Source: Vreelandella jeotgali Hwa (GTDB lineage: Bacteria > Pseudomonadota > Gammaproteobacteria > Pseudomonadales > Halomonadaceae). Taken from it: a stretch of DNA of 64,000 bases. The notes beneath the pieces were generated by a model. That model was not told where the DNA came from, made no database searches, and saw only the letters and a list, made by a program, of their open reading frames with translations. This document shows positions 1 to 8,038 of the stretch, piece by piece (the stretch's first letter is position 1; each line of letters starts with the position of its first letter). The position numbers and the translations under genes are program-made. Location of the stretch: assembly GCF_000334215.1 (NCBI RefSeq), contig NZ_AMQY01000013.1, forward strand, positions 1 through 64,000. Direction: 5' to 3'.

Positions 1-11
1 GATCCTACCTG

Positions 12-989
12 TTATTCACTCCACCAGCCTTCCCAGTCCCTTGGCGCTCCCATATCTGCCAGAGACAGCGAGCATTCAGCATGCTGAGCAGGAAAGTTCA
101 CCAAGTGTTCCTGTAAGCGCCTGTGCCAATGGGTATTCGGGCAAATAGCCCTGGTCATGTGCCTTAAGATGCTCAGCAGCAGGAAGGGGCGAGCGATCAG
201 CTGTGGCTGATCGTGAAAAGCGTCGCACCAGATTATGCTGCCTTTTTGGGGTAGTTTGGGTTGGTCGATGATATTGCGGTTCCAGAGCCGACTGTGGTGA
301 GCGCAAAGGTTGCGCAGATAGTTCAGCGATCGCAACCAGCTTTGGAAAATTTGCCAATCATGTACGCCGTATTTATGGGCAATACGCTTTTGATCCGGGA
401 CTTTCATCATCGCGAAAAGGTGTGAAAGGGTGCCGAAATCCCAGGTTTCGACGGCCACCCAGATCGGCAATCGGAAGCTGTGCTTCTGCCGGTAATGTTT
501 GACGAAGTCCTCTTTGGAGCGGTCTTCCATTCGCTTGGCATGCCCCTGCCAGCTTACGAAAGCTTCTTTACGCTCTTTACCTACAGGCTTGCGCGCAAAA
601 GACTTATGGAATGTTTCCCGTTTCAGGTGTGCGAAAGTATCCTGTTCGCCTAGAACATAAGCAATGTCTACGCGCAGAGCGACTTCCACGCGCTCCAGCG
701 CGTCGGTAAGGTGCAGGCGTAGCTTCTTATCAAAAAGGTAAAGCCGTATGGCATCGTTGAATTCAGTACCAGGCACGAATTGATCCGTGGCCTGGTTGAC
801 TGGTCGATGATGTTTATCATGACCGATCGTCTTGAACACGCGAAACGGATACCAATACGCGCTTAATCGGTAATAACCGACGCGCTCCAGATGCTCCAGC
901 GCGGCAGCTTCATCGCTGACTTGTATACCGCGCTGTAATAATATATCCAACTGCTGGTGAAAGGATTTCCAGGGACGCTGATAAACCAT
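12..989 (-). CDS. Abi_2 family (AbiD/AbiF-like) HEPN-domain protein
   Basis: A 325-residue protein of the Abi_2 family, whose founding members AbiD/AbiF block phage growth in lactococci. The N-terminus carries the family signature (GYYRLSAYWYPFR, residues 38-50). The motif RNLCAHH at 226-232 gives R226-x4-H231, the R-x4-6-H active site of HEPN ribonucleases. The likely role is therefore an RNA-cleaving abortive-infection or toxin-like protein in the cytoplasm; the function is inferred from the family, not shown. The gene is complete (stop at 12-14) and lies downstream of the ahp terminator. Base composition is visibly less GC-rich than its neighbours, which suggests horizontal acquisition. 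No obvious partner gene is visible, apart from a doubtful short ORF overlapping its 5' end. Confidence 0.85.
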   Translation of the reverse strand: MVYQRPWKSFHQQLDILLQRGIQVSDEAAALEHLERVGYYRLSAYWYPFRVFKTIGHDKHHRPVNQATDQFVPGTEFNDAIRLYLFDKKLRLHLTDALERVEVALRVDIAYVLGEQDTFAHLKRETFHKSFARKPVGKERKEAFVSWQGHAKRMEDRSKEDFVKHYRQKHSFRLPIWVAVETWDFGTLSHLFAMMKVPDQKRIAHKYGVHDWQIFQSWLRSLNYLRNLCAHHSRLWNRNIIDQPKLPQKGSIIWCDAFHDQPQLIARPFLLLSILRHMTRAICPNTHWHRRLQEHLVNFPAQHAECSLSLADMGAPRDWEGWWSE

Positions 990-1201
990 CGGAAGACCAT
1001 CCTTTGAACAACCGTTTGGACCTGCTGAGTTTGTACCACACTGGACTTGCCGGGCCGGGGCTTGAGCCGGTTGCAGAGATCCATGTATCTGTCGACTTTT
1101 TCGACAACTGTGTGTTTTGTGAAATCTCTGGAAAACGCTTCCTGTATTGCATTGTCAATCAGTTCTTCTGTTGACGATAAGGGCATTTCGGCCAACTTCA
1201 C
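863..1201 (-). CDS. doubtful short ORF overlapping the abi gene start
   Basis: An open frame of 112 codons starting with GTG at 1201 (an internal ATG lies at 1186) and running 127 bases into the abi gene in another frame. The first 55 or so residues look protein-like: charged, amphipathic, with STEELIDNAIQEAF and VVEKVDRYMDLCNRL. The part that overlaps abi looks like out-of-frame translation. It could be a small antitoxin-like partner, a decayed gene remnant, or chance. I recognise no family. An AGAGG lies directly next to the GTG, which is not a usable spacing, so the start is unsupported. Confidence 0.2.
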   Translation of the reverse strand: MKLAEMPLSSTEELIDNAIQEAFSRDFTKHTVVEKVDRYMDLCNRLKPRPGKSSVVQTQQVQTVVQRMVFRWFISVPGNPFTSSWIYYYSAVYKSAMKLPRWSIWSASVITD

Positions 1202-1417
1202 CTCTGGTGGTCATAATGACCCCTCATGTTGCTTGCAGGTGGAGAATCCTCGACTTGCGCGTGGATTCGTCCTGCGCCATCACTGGCTGCTTCTATCGCC
1301 AGATTACGCGAAACAGGGCAAAAACGCATGGATATGGCGGGGAAGCCATGACCCTGGCGGCAGGGCCTGTCGCCTATCAGCACCGTTTTGTGTTGGCTAA
1401 CCCGGCCGGTTGGGCAT
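1202..1417. other. intergenic stretch between abi region and ahpF terminator
   Basis: Together with the doubtful ORF above, this makes about 525 bases between abi and ahpF. Short open frames exist on both strands but overlap each other and resemble no family. It probably holds the abi promoter on the minus strand, but I cannot point to a convincing -10/-35 pair. Confidence 0.4.
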
Positions 1418-1445
1418 AAAAAACCCGCCGTGGAAGGCGGGAAAA
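1418..1445 (-). terminator. rho-independent terminator of ahpF
   Basis: A six-base-pair GC stem (CCCGCC at 1424-1429 with GGCGGG at 1436-1441, six-base loop). On the minus strand it is followed by a run of six T (A run at 1418-1423 on the plus strand). It lies about 70 bases beyond the ahpF stop codon. Confidence 0.85.
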
Positions 1446-1483
1446 CGTCAGTAGCTCCGGACAGGGCCATGACGTCGGGGGAG

Positions 1484-1507
1484 GCGCCGCCGGGGGGCCG
1501 GCGGCGC
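1484..1507 (-). other. GC-rich hairpin directly after ahpF stop
   Basis: A perfect 10-bp inverted repeat (GCGCCGCCGG at 1484-1493, CCGGCGGCGC at 1498-1507) with a four-base loop, seven bases after the ahpF stop. It has no T-tract. It could protect the mRNA 3' end or act together with the true terminator at 1418-1445. Confidence 0.6.
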
Positions 1508-1514
1508 AGCGCAA

Positions 1515-3071
1515 TCAGTTACGGATAATAAAGTCGAACGCGCCCAGCGCGGCGTTGGCGCCTTCGCCCATGGCGATGATGATCTGCTTGTAGGGCACCG
1601 TGGTGACGTCGCCGGCGGCGAAGATACCCGGTACCGAGGTCATGCCCTTGTCGTTGGTGATGATTTCGCCGTGGGGGCTGAGCTCTACCGGCGAGTCCTT
1701 CAGCCATTCGGTGTTGGGCACCAGGCCAATTTGTACGAAAATGCCCTCAAGCGCGACGTGGTGGTCCTCGTCGGTGGTGCGATCCTTGTAGGTCAGGCCG
1801 TTGGCGCGGCTGCCGTCGCCGGTGACTTCGGTGGTCTGGGCGTTGAGGATGATGTCCACGTTGTCCATGCTCTTGAGCTTTTTCTGCAGCACGGCGTCGG
1901 CGCGCATTTCATCCATGAACTCGAACAGCGTGACGTGGCCAACGATGCCGGCCAGGTCGATGGCCGCTTCCACGCCGGAGTTGCCGCCGCCGATCACCGC
2001 GACGTGCTTGCCCTTGAACAGCGGGCCGTCGCAGTGGGGGCAGTAGGCCACGCCCTTGTTGCGGTACTCGGCCTCGCCGGGTACGTTCATTTCTCGCCAG
2101 CGGGCGCCGGTGCCCAGCACCAGGGTCTTGCTCTGGAGCGTGGCGCCGGATTCGAAGGTGACTTCGTGTAGCCCGCCTTCGTTCTCGGCCGGGGTCAGCT
2201 TCACCGCGCGCTGCAGGTTCATGATGTCCACGTCGTAATCCTTGACGTGTTCTTCCATCGCGGTGACCAGCTTGGGCCCCTCGGTTTTGGTCACCGAAAT
2301 AAAGTTCTCGATACCCAGGGTATCCACCACCTGGCCGCCGAAGCGTTCGGCGATGAGGCCGGTGCTGATGCCCTTGCGCGCCGCATAGATAGCTGCCGAT
2401 GCGCCCGCCGGGCCGCCGCCGATCATCAGGGTGTCGAACGCGGCCTTGTCGTTGAGCTTCGCGGCTTCGCGCTCGGCTGCGCCGGTGTCGACCTTGCCGA
2501 GAATCTGTTCCAGGCTCATGCGGCCCTGGTCGAACGGCTCGCCGTTGAGATAGACGCTGGGCACCGACATGATCTCCAGCTCGTCGACCTCGGCCTTGTA
2601 GACGGCGCCGTCGATCGCTTCGTGGCGAATTCCGGGGTTGTTGATCGCCATCAGGTTGAGCGCCTGGACCACGTCCGGGCAGTTCTGGCACGACAGCGAG
2701 AAGTAGGTTTCAAACACCATCTCGCCGTCCAGCGCCCTGATCTGTTCCAGGGTTTCTTCCGAGGCCCTGGGCGGATGCCCGCCGACCTGCAAAAGCGCGA
2801 GGACCAGCGAGGTAAACTCGTGGCCGAGGGGAATGCCGGCAAATACCACGCCGGTATCCTCGCCGGGGCGATTGATGGCAAACGACGGTTGGCGCTTGGC
2901 TGTACCGTCGGTGGCCAGGGTGATTTTATCGCTCAGGCCGCTGATCTCTTCCAGCAGTTCGGCCAGTTCCCGTGACTTGTCGCCGTCACCGAGGGAGGCT
3001 TTTAGCTCGATCGGCTGAGTCACTTTTTCCAGATAGGCCTGTAGCTGCTGCTTCATGTTGGTGTCCAGCAT
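1515..3071 (-). CDS. ahpF: alkyl hydroperoxide reductase subunit F
   Basis: A flavoprotein disulfide reductase that passes electrons from NADH through FAD and two CxxC centres to the peroxiredoxin AhpC. The 518 residues match the full family length, and the start [16 protein letters not shown] is the standard AhpF N-terminus. The N-terminal thioredoxin-like pair shows Cys128 and Cys131 in [17 protein letters not shown] dinucleotide-binding motif follows, then the thioredoxin-reductase-type centre [13 protein letters not shown], a second GGGNSG NADH motif and a C-terminal [15 protein letters not shown] motif. It lies downstream of ahpC on the same strand. The 237-base gap contains two hairpins, so the two genes may be co-transcribed but unequally expressed. 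Confidence 0.97.
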   Translation of the reverse strand: MLDTNMKQQLQAYLEKVTQPIELKASLGDGDKSRELAELLEEISGLSDKITLATDGTAKRQPSFAINRPGEDTGVVFAGIPLGHEFTSLVLALLQVGGHPPRASEETLEQIRALDGEMVFETYFSLSCQNCPDVVQALNLMAINNPGIRHEAIDGAVYKAEVDELEIMSVPSVYLNGEPFDQGRMSLEQILGKVDTGAAEREAAKLNDKAAFDTLMIGGGPAGASAAIYAARKGISTGLIAERFGGQVVDTLGIENFISVTKTEGPKLVTAMEEHVKDYDVDIMNLQRAVKLTPAENEGGLHEVTFESGATLQSKTLVLGTGARWREMNVPGEAEYRNKGVAYCPHCDGPLFKGKHVAVIGGGNSGVEAAIDLAGIVGHVTLFEFMDEMRADAVLQKKLKSMDNVDIILNAQTTEVTGDGSRANGLTYKDRTTDEDHHVALEGIFVQIGLVPNTEWLKDSPVELSPHGEIITNDKGMTSVPGIFAAGDVTTVPYKQIIIAMGEGANAALGAFDFIIRN

Positions 3072-3176
3072 GTCGATCGCTTCCTCGCAGTCGTTGACGG
3101 TGTATTAAAACAGGTACGGATACGTCGGGTTATCCGGGCTGGCCTCTGGGCCCGCGTTGGCAGCCGGGTCGGCGTG

Positions 3177-3207
3177 GCGTATGCCGGGGCGTATCAAGGG
3201 CATACGC
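3177..3207 (-). other. inverted repeat in the ahpC-ahpF gap
   Basis: A 9-bp perfect inverted repeat (GCGTATGCC at 3177-3185, GGCATACGC at 3199-3207) with a 13-base loop, about 105 bases upstream of the ahpF start. The word GGCGTAT is also directly repeated at 3176 and 3188. It could be an operator or an mRNA structure; the sequence does not decide. Confidence 0.5.
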
Positions 3208-3268
3208 GTCACGAAGGCACAGGGGTCAGCCCGCCCCGTATCAGGGGGGAGTCGCGTTGGCGGGGCAG

Positions 3269-3292
3269 GGCACCCGGGAGCCCCCGGGTGCC
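3269..3292 (-). other. GC-rich hairpin after ahpC stop
   Basis: A perfect 10-bp stem (GGCACCCGGG at 3269-3278, CCCGGGTGCC at 3283-3292) with a four-base loop, 17 bases beyond the ahpC stop. There is no T-tract on the minus strand. It is a likely attenuator or 3'-stabilising structure that would leave ahpC mRNA more abundant than ahpF mRNA. Confidence 0.6.
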
Positions 3293-3308
3293 AGGGATGC
3301 CGGCCGGT

Positions 3309-3872
3309 TTAGATCTTGCCGACCAGGTCCAGCGACGGCGACAGAGTCTCTTCGCCTTCTTCCCACTTCGCCGGGCATACTTCGTTGGGGTTGGCGCGAA
3401 CGTACTGTGCGGCCTTGACCTTGCGCAGCAGCTCTTCAGCGTTGCGGCCGATGTTGCCGGCGTTGAGCTCGACAATCTGGATCTTGCCGTCCGGATCGAC
3501 GACGAAGGTGCCGCGCTCGGCAACGCCGTCTTCCTCGATCAGCACTTCAAAGTTGCGCGAGACGGTGTGCGTCGGGTCGGCGATCATCGGATACTGCAGC
3601 TTGCCAATGGTTTCGGAGCTGTCGTGCCACGCCTTGTGCGTGAAGTGGGTGTCGGTGGAAACGCTGTAGATTTCCACGCCCAGCTTCTTGAATTCGTCGT
3701 AGCGGTCGGCCAGGTCACCCAGCTCGGTGGGGCAGACAAAGGTGAAGTCGGCCGGATAGAAGAAGAAGATCGACCACTGGCCCTTGAGGCTTGCGTCGGT
3801 GACGTCGAGAAAGTCGCCGTTGTGGTAGGCGGTGGCGTTAAACGGTTTGACTTCGGTATTGATCAAGGACAT
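3309..3872 (-). CDS. ahpC: alkyl hydroperoxide reductase subunit C (2-Cys peroxiredoxin)
   Basis: Typical 2-Cys peroxiredoxin (187 residues, normal length) that reduces hydrogen peroxide and organic hydroperoxides in the cytoplasm and is recycled by AhpF. The peroxidatic cysteine is Cys47 in DFTFVCPTE. The resolving cysteine is Cys166 in NEVCPAKW, near the C-terminus. The start MSLINTEV is the usual AhpC start, with CAGGAGACAG upstream as ribosome binding site. An OxyR-like element lies 75-110 bases upstream, consistent with peroxide induction. The ahpC-ahpF order matches most proteobacteria. Confidence 0.98.
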   Translation of the reverse strand: MSLINTEVKPFNATAYHNGDFLDVTDASLKGQWSIFFFYPADFTFVCPTELGDLADRYDEFKKLGVEIYSVSTDTHFTHKAWHDSSETIGKLQYPMIADPTHTVSRNFEVLIEEDGVAERGTFVVDPDGKIQIVELNAGNIGRNAEELLRKVKAAQYVRANPNEVCPAKWEEGEETLSPSLDLVGKI

Positions 3873-3946
3873 TACGCTGTCTCCTGTTGGTGGGGATGTC
3901 TCGATAACGTGAGGCTACTTTAACCCCGCGCGCTCGATTAATAAAA

Positions 3947-3983
3947 TTGAGAAAAGGCATTATTAATAATAGTGCAAGGCTAT
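3947..3983 (-). promoter_or_regulatory. candidate OxyR box upstream of ahpC
   Basis: On the plus strand a 4-7-4-7-4-7-4 pattern is visible: TTGA, CATT, ATAG (3969-3972) and CTAT (3980-3983), each separated by seven bases. The second half is a perfect ATAG-N7-CTAT, the OxyR half-site; the other half is degenerate. The position 75-110 bases before the ahpC start and the known control of ahpC by OxyR support the call. Binding itself is inferred. Confidence 0.55.
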
Positions 3984-4035
3984 TTATGCCCGATATCCGG
4001 AATAGATCAGCTTGCAGGGGATGTCACGACTGGAC

Positions 4036-4248
4036 TCAGAGGACATCGTCGTCGCTGCCGGTGCGTACGCTTTCCAGCTCGCCGCTGAAGGGCGAGACGT
4101 CCACGACAACCTGAATCGGCGCGCAGCACTGGTGGCAGTCTTCCCAGGTGGTATAGCTGCCCTGCGACGGGTCAATGTCGAACGTCAGCGGGCTGCCGCA
4201 GTAGGGGCAGTGAAAGTCGTATTCCATCAGCGCTGTATCGCTGTGCAT
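4036..4248 (-). CDS. CPXCG-motif cysteine-rich small protein
   Basis: A 70-residue protein with two cysteine pairs, HCPYCGSP near the N-terminus and CHQCCAP in the middle, typical of the Cys_rich_CPXCG family of small zinc-ribbon-like proteins of unknown function. I chose ATG 4248 because GGAGG lies four bases upstream; the frame stays open to 4356, but that extension is Cys/Arg-rich and unlikely. It is a single gene between the ahpC promoter region and a divergent DUF3617 gene. Metal binding is inferred from the cysteines. Confidence 0.8.
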   Translation of the reverse strand: MHSDTALMEYDFHCPYCGSPLTFDIDPSQGSYTTWEDCHQCCAPIQVVVDVSPFSGELESVRTGSDDDVL

Positions 4249-4462
4249 AAGGCCTCCGTCGGCTGGCGCCAAAACCCGGGCTCGGGCAGCCATATTAAAA
4301 CAAACGCATCGCCGGTTGTCGTCGGGCGGACACTGGCAACCGCAGTCGGGTACCATGCGGTATGTCAGCCACGACGAATCATGATGCGAGACGCTGTTGC
4401 CGTCATGGGCTGTTCCGCTTTCCCGTCCACGGCTTTTTTCCGTTTATCGTTGGAGCAAAACA

Positions 4463-4900
4463 ATGCGACATATTCTCACACTCGCCGCTGCGGCCACGCT
4501 GGCACTACCGCTGGCTGCACAGGCAGCAACCCCCGACATTCAGCCCGGCCAGTGGACGTTTGTCAGCGTCACTACCGTCGAAGGCGATGTGGATGTCCCC
4601 GAGCGCAAGGACCGCGAGCGCCAATGCATTAGCGAAGACGACATCGAAAGCGCGGATTTCGGCTTTGTGGAGGAGCAGGAAGGCTGCGAGCTGCTGAATC
4701 AGGACATTCGCGCCGACGGTCTGGACTACCGCATGACCTGCACCGCCGATGGGGGCCAGGCCGACATCGACGGCGCCATGCAGTTCATGGGCGACACGAT
4801 CAAGGGGGATGTCATGATTGATACCCAGTCGCCCGTGGGCAGGATGACCATGAAAACGCATATCGACGGCAACTATCAGGGCGAGTGCCAGAGCGACTAG
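4463..4900 (+). CDS. DUF3617 domain-containing periplasmic protein
   Basis: A 145-residue exported protein. MRHILTLAAAATLALPLAAQA is a clear Sec signal peptide, followed by PDIQPGQWTF, the typical opening of DUF3617 proteins. Four cysteines (RQCIS, EGCEL, MTCTA, GECQS) could form two disulfides in the periplasm. The start at 4463 is supported by GGAG seven bases upstream; an in-frame upstream ATG at 4397 lacks this and would bury the signal peptide. The function of the family is unknown. Its TAG stop abuts the TAG of the convergent RND pump gene, forming TAGCTA with no intergenic base. Confidence 0.82.
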   Translation: MRHILTLAAAATLALPLAAQAATPDIQPGQWTFVSVTTVEGDVDVPERKDRERQCISEDDIESADFGFVEEQEGCELLNQDIRADGLDYRMTCTADGGQADIDGAMQFMGDTIKGDVMIDTQSPVGRMTMKTHIDGNYQGECQSD

Positions 4901-7900
4901 CTATTCGCCCTGTTCGCGTCTGCTGTCGGGTTCCGGCGCCTGGTCTGCCAGCTCGGCGTCAAGGCGCTGCCTGACGGCGCCGGGGGAACCGCTGCGACGT
5001 GCCAGCAGATCGTAGGCCACGGGCACCACGAAGAGGGTGAACAACGTGGCCGCGCTGACGCCGGCGATAATCACCGTGCCGATCACCAGCCGCGAGTTGG
5101 CCCCCGGGCCGCTGGACAGCACCAGCGGCACCGCCCCGGCGACGGTAGTGACAGCGGTCATCAGAATGGGCCGCAAGCGGGTGACCGAGGCCTCGACCAG
5201 CGCGTCGCGAAAATCCGCGCCCTGGTCGCGCAGCTGGTTGATGAACTCGACAATCAGAATGCCGTTCTTGGTCGCCAGCCCCACCAGCATCACCAGCCCC
5301 ACCTGACTGTAGATATTCAGCGTTTGCCCGGTGGCGTAGAGCGCCAGCAGCGCGCCGACGATCGCCAGCGGCACGCTGAGCATGATCACCAGCGGATGAA
5401 TAAAGCTTTCAAACTGGGCGGCAAGCACCAGAAATACTACCAGTACCCCCATGCCCAGCAGGAAGATCGTCGCGCCGCCGGCTTCGCGGAAATCCCGGGA
5501 GGCGCCCTTGACGTCGGTTTGCACCGCGTCGGGCAGCTGTTCGGCCACGGTACGGTCGAGATAATCCAGCGCTTCCCCCAGCGAGTACCCCTCGGCCAGG
5601 TTGGCTTCCAGGGTGATGGAGCGCAGGCGATTATAGCGGCTAAGCGAGCCCGGCCCGGCGGCGTTGTCGAAGCTGACGAGGTTGGCCAGCGGAATCAGAT
5701 CGCCGCTGCGCGCCGAGCGCACCTGGAGGCTTTCCAGGCTTTGCGGGTTGGAGCGCGCGTCGCGTTCGCCCTCGACAATAACGTCGTATTCCTCGCCGTT
5801 GTTGACGTAGCGCGTGACGCGGCGCCCGCCCAGCAGGGTCTGCAGCGTGCTGCCGATGTCGCTGACCGTGACCCCCAGCGCCGCCGCGCGGTCGTAGTCG
5901 ATGCTTACCTTCAGCTGGGGCTGGGTTTCCTTGTAGTCGCTGTCCAGCCCCACCAGGCGGGGATTATCGTCGCGCACGTAGTCGATCAGCGTATCGCGCC
6001 AGCGGGCAATCTCGGCGTAGCTGCTGCCGCCGAGCACGTACTGCACGGGCTTGCCTGCGCTGCCGCCGAAGCCCTGGCTCATCACCGGAAAGGCGCGCAC
6101 GCCGGGCAGTCCGCCGAGCCGGTCGCGCACGTCCTGCATGATTGGCTGGATGCCCCGGCGCTCGCCCCAGTCGGCCAGGTTGACGATAACAAAGCCGCTG
6201 TTGAAGTTTTCGATGTTGCCCCAGCCCATGGGCGCGCGTAGCTGCAGGCGCTGAATATCGCCCTGGTCGGTCAGCGGCATCAGCCGCGTTTCGATCTCGT
6301 TCATGTAGTCGAGCATGTAGTCAAACGTCGCGCCGGGCGGGCCGCTGACAATGATATAAAAGCTGCCGCGATCCTCGTCGGGGGTATATTCCCGGGGCAG
6401 CGTTTGCGCCAGCCAGGCGCTGGCCCCCAGCAGCAATACGAAAAGCGCTACCACCATGAACCGCAGGCGCAGAGCGACCCCGAGACAGCGGCGATAGGCG
6501 TGGCGGGCGGCGCCCAGCGCGCGGTGGACGCCCTGCGCCAGGCGACCGTCGTGCATGCCGGGGTGCAACACCTTCGAGGCCATCATGGGCGAAAGCGACA
6601 GCGCCAGAACGCTGGAGATCACCACCGCGGCGGCCAGCGTCAGGGCAAACTCGGAAAACAGCCGGCCGATATCGCCCTGCAAAAAGCCCAGGGGAACAAA
6701 CACGGCCACCAGCACCAGGGTGGTGGCGATGACCGCAAAGGCGATCTGGCGTGCGCCGCGCCAGGCGGCCACCAGCGGCGTTTCGCCGTATTCCTGCATG
6801 CGCCGGTGGATGTTTTCCAGCACCACGATGGCGTCGTCCACCACCAGGCCGATGGCGAGTACCAGCGCCAGCAGGGTCAGCAGGTTGAGGGTAAAGCCCA
6901 TGACCAGCAGCGCGCCAAAGCTGCCGATCAGCGCCACCGGCACGGTGACCGCCGGCACCAGGGTGGTGCGCAGGTTGCCCAGAAACAGGAAAATCACCGC
7001 CACCACCAGCGCGATGGAGATAAACAGCGTGATGGCGACTTCACGAATGGCGCCGGCAATAAACACCGAGCGGTCAAAGTTGACGTTGAGGGTCATGCCG
7101 TCGGGCAGGGTGTCCTGCAGCGAGGCCAGCGTATCCCGCGCGGCGTTGGCAATATCCAGCACGTTGGCGGTGGACTGCTTTTTCAGCCCCAGCCCCACCA
7201 TCGGGTCGCCGTTGCTGCGGAAAATGGTGCGGTCTTCCACCGCGCCAACCTCGACCCGGGCCACGTCGCCCAGGCGGATCAGCTCGCCGGTGTCGGTCTC
7301 TTCCAGCACCAGGGCGCGAAAATCCGCCGGCGTGTTGAAGCTGCGCGGCAGGCGCACGATGAACTGGCGTTCTTTCGACTCGATGGCGCCGCCGGGCAGT
7401 TCGACGTTTTCCTCACGCAGGGTATCTTCCACGGCGTTGACCGTGAGCTGCCGGGCGGCCAGGGCATCGGCGTCGAGCCAGACGCGCATGGCGTACTCGC
7501 GCCCGCCGCCCACCTGCACCCGGGAGACGCCCGGCAGCACCGCCAGCGGGTCCTTGAGATAGCGATCGGCGTAGTCGGTCAGTTCGGCGGTGGTGTAATC
7601 GTCGCCGGTGAGGCCCATCCAGAGCACGGTGTCCGAGTTGGCGTCGGCTTTTTGCACTTCCGGCGGATCGGCTTCGTCGGGCAGGTTGTTCAACGCCCCG
7701 GAAATCCGGTCGCGGATGTCGTTGGCGGCCGAATCGATATCCCGCTCCAGGCTGAATTCGACGCTGATGCTGGAGCGCCCGTCGCTGCTCGACGACGACA
7801 GGGTTTCGATACCCTCTACGCCGGCGATGCGCTCTTCCAGATCCTGGGTAATGCGCGTTTCCACGATGCTCGCCGAGGCGCCGGGGTAGCGGGTATCAAT

Positions 7901-8038
7901 GCTGACAATCGGCGGGTCGATGGAGGGGTATTCCTGCAGCGCCAGGCGGTCCAGCGACAGCACCCCGAAGGTAACGATCAGCGCGGCGATGACCGTGGCG
8001 AGGACCGGCCGCTCGACGGAGATATCGGAAAGCCGCAT
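4901..8038 (-). CDS. RND-family efflux pump inner-membrane transporter
   Basis: A 1045-residue proton-driven resistance-nodulation-division transporter of the AcrB/MexB-like (HAE1-type) superfamily. It would extrude hydrophobic compounds from the periplasm or inner membrane. It has the expected 12-helix plan: TM1 at the N-terminus (VLATVIAALIVTFGVLSL), two large periplasmic loops, and the proton-relay aspartates Asp401-Asp402 in GLVVDDAIVVLENIHRR. The repeated second half ends with a hydrophilic tail. Its ATG directly follows the adaptor's TAA, so the two are co-expressed. No TolC/OprM-like channel gene and no local regulator are visible, so the pump probably borrows an outer-membrane partner. 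Substrate unknown. Confidence 0.95.
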   Translation of the reverse strand: MRLSDISVERPVLATVIAALIVTFGVLSLDRLALQEYPSIDPPIVSIDTRYPGASASIVETRITQDLEERIAGVEGIETLSSSSSDGRSSISVEFSLERDIDSAANDIRDRISGALNNLPDEADPPEVQKADANSDTVLWMGLTGDDYTTAELTDYADRYLKDPLAVLPGVSRVQVGGGREYAMRVWLDADALAARQLTVNAVEDTLREENVELPGGAIESKERQFIVRLPRSFNTPADFRALVLEETDTGELIRLGDVARVEVGAVEDRTIFRSNGDPMVGLGLKKQSTANVLDIANAARDTLASLQDTLPDGMTLNVNFDRSVFIAGAIREVAITLFISIALVVAVIFLFLGNLRTTLVPAVTVPVALIGSFGALLVMGFTLNLLTLLALVLAIGLVVDDAIVVLENIHRRMQEYGETPLVAAWRGARQIAFAVIATTLVLVAVFVPLGFLQGDIGRLFSEFALTLAAAVVISSVLALSLSPMMASKVLHPGMHDGRLAQGVHRALGAARHAYRRCLGVALRLRFMVVALFVLLLGASAWLAQTLPREYTPDEDRGSFYIIVSGPPGATFDYMLDYMNEIETRLMPLTDQGDIQRLQLRAPMGWGNIENFNSGFVIVNLADWGERRGIQPIMQDVRDRLGGLPGVRAFPVMSQGFGGSAGKPVQYVLGGSSYAEIARWRDTLIDYVRDDNPRLVGLDSDYKETQPQLKVSIDYDRAAALGVTVSDIGSTLQTLLGGRRVTRYVNNGEEYDVIVEGERDARSNPQSLESLQVRSARSGDLIPLANLVSFDNAAGPGSLSRYNRLRSITLEANLAEGYSLGEALDYLDRTVAEQLPDAVQTDVKGASRDFREAGGATIFLLGMGVLVVFLVLAAQFESFIHPLVIMLSVPLAIVGALLALYATGQTLNIYSQVGLVMLVGLATKNGILIVEFINQLRDQGADFRDALVEASVTRLRPILMTAVTTVAGAVPLVLSSGPGANSRLVIGTVIIAGVSAATLFTLFVVPVAYDLLARRSGSPGAVRQRLDAELADQAPEPDSRREQGE

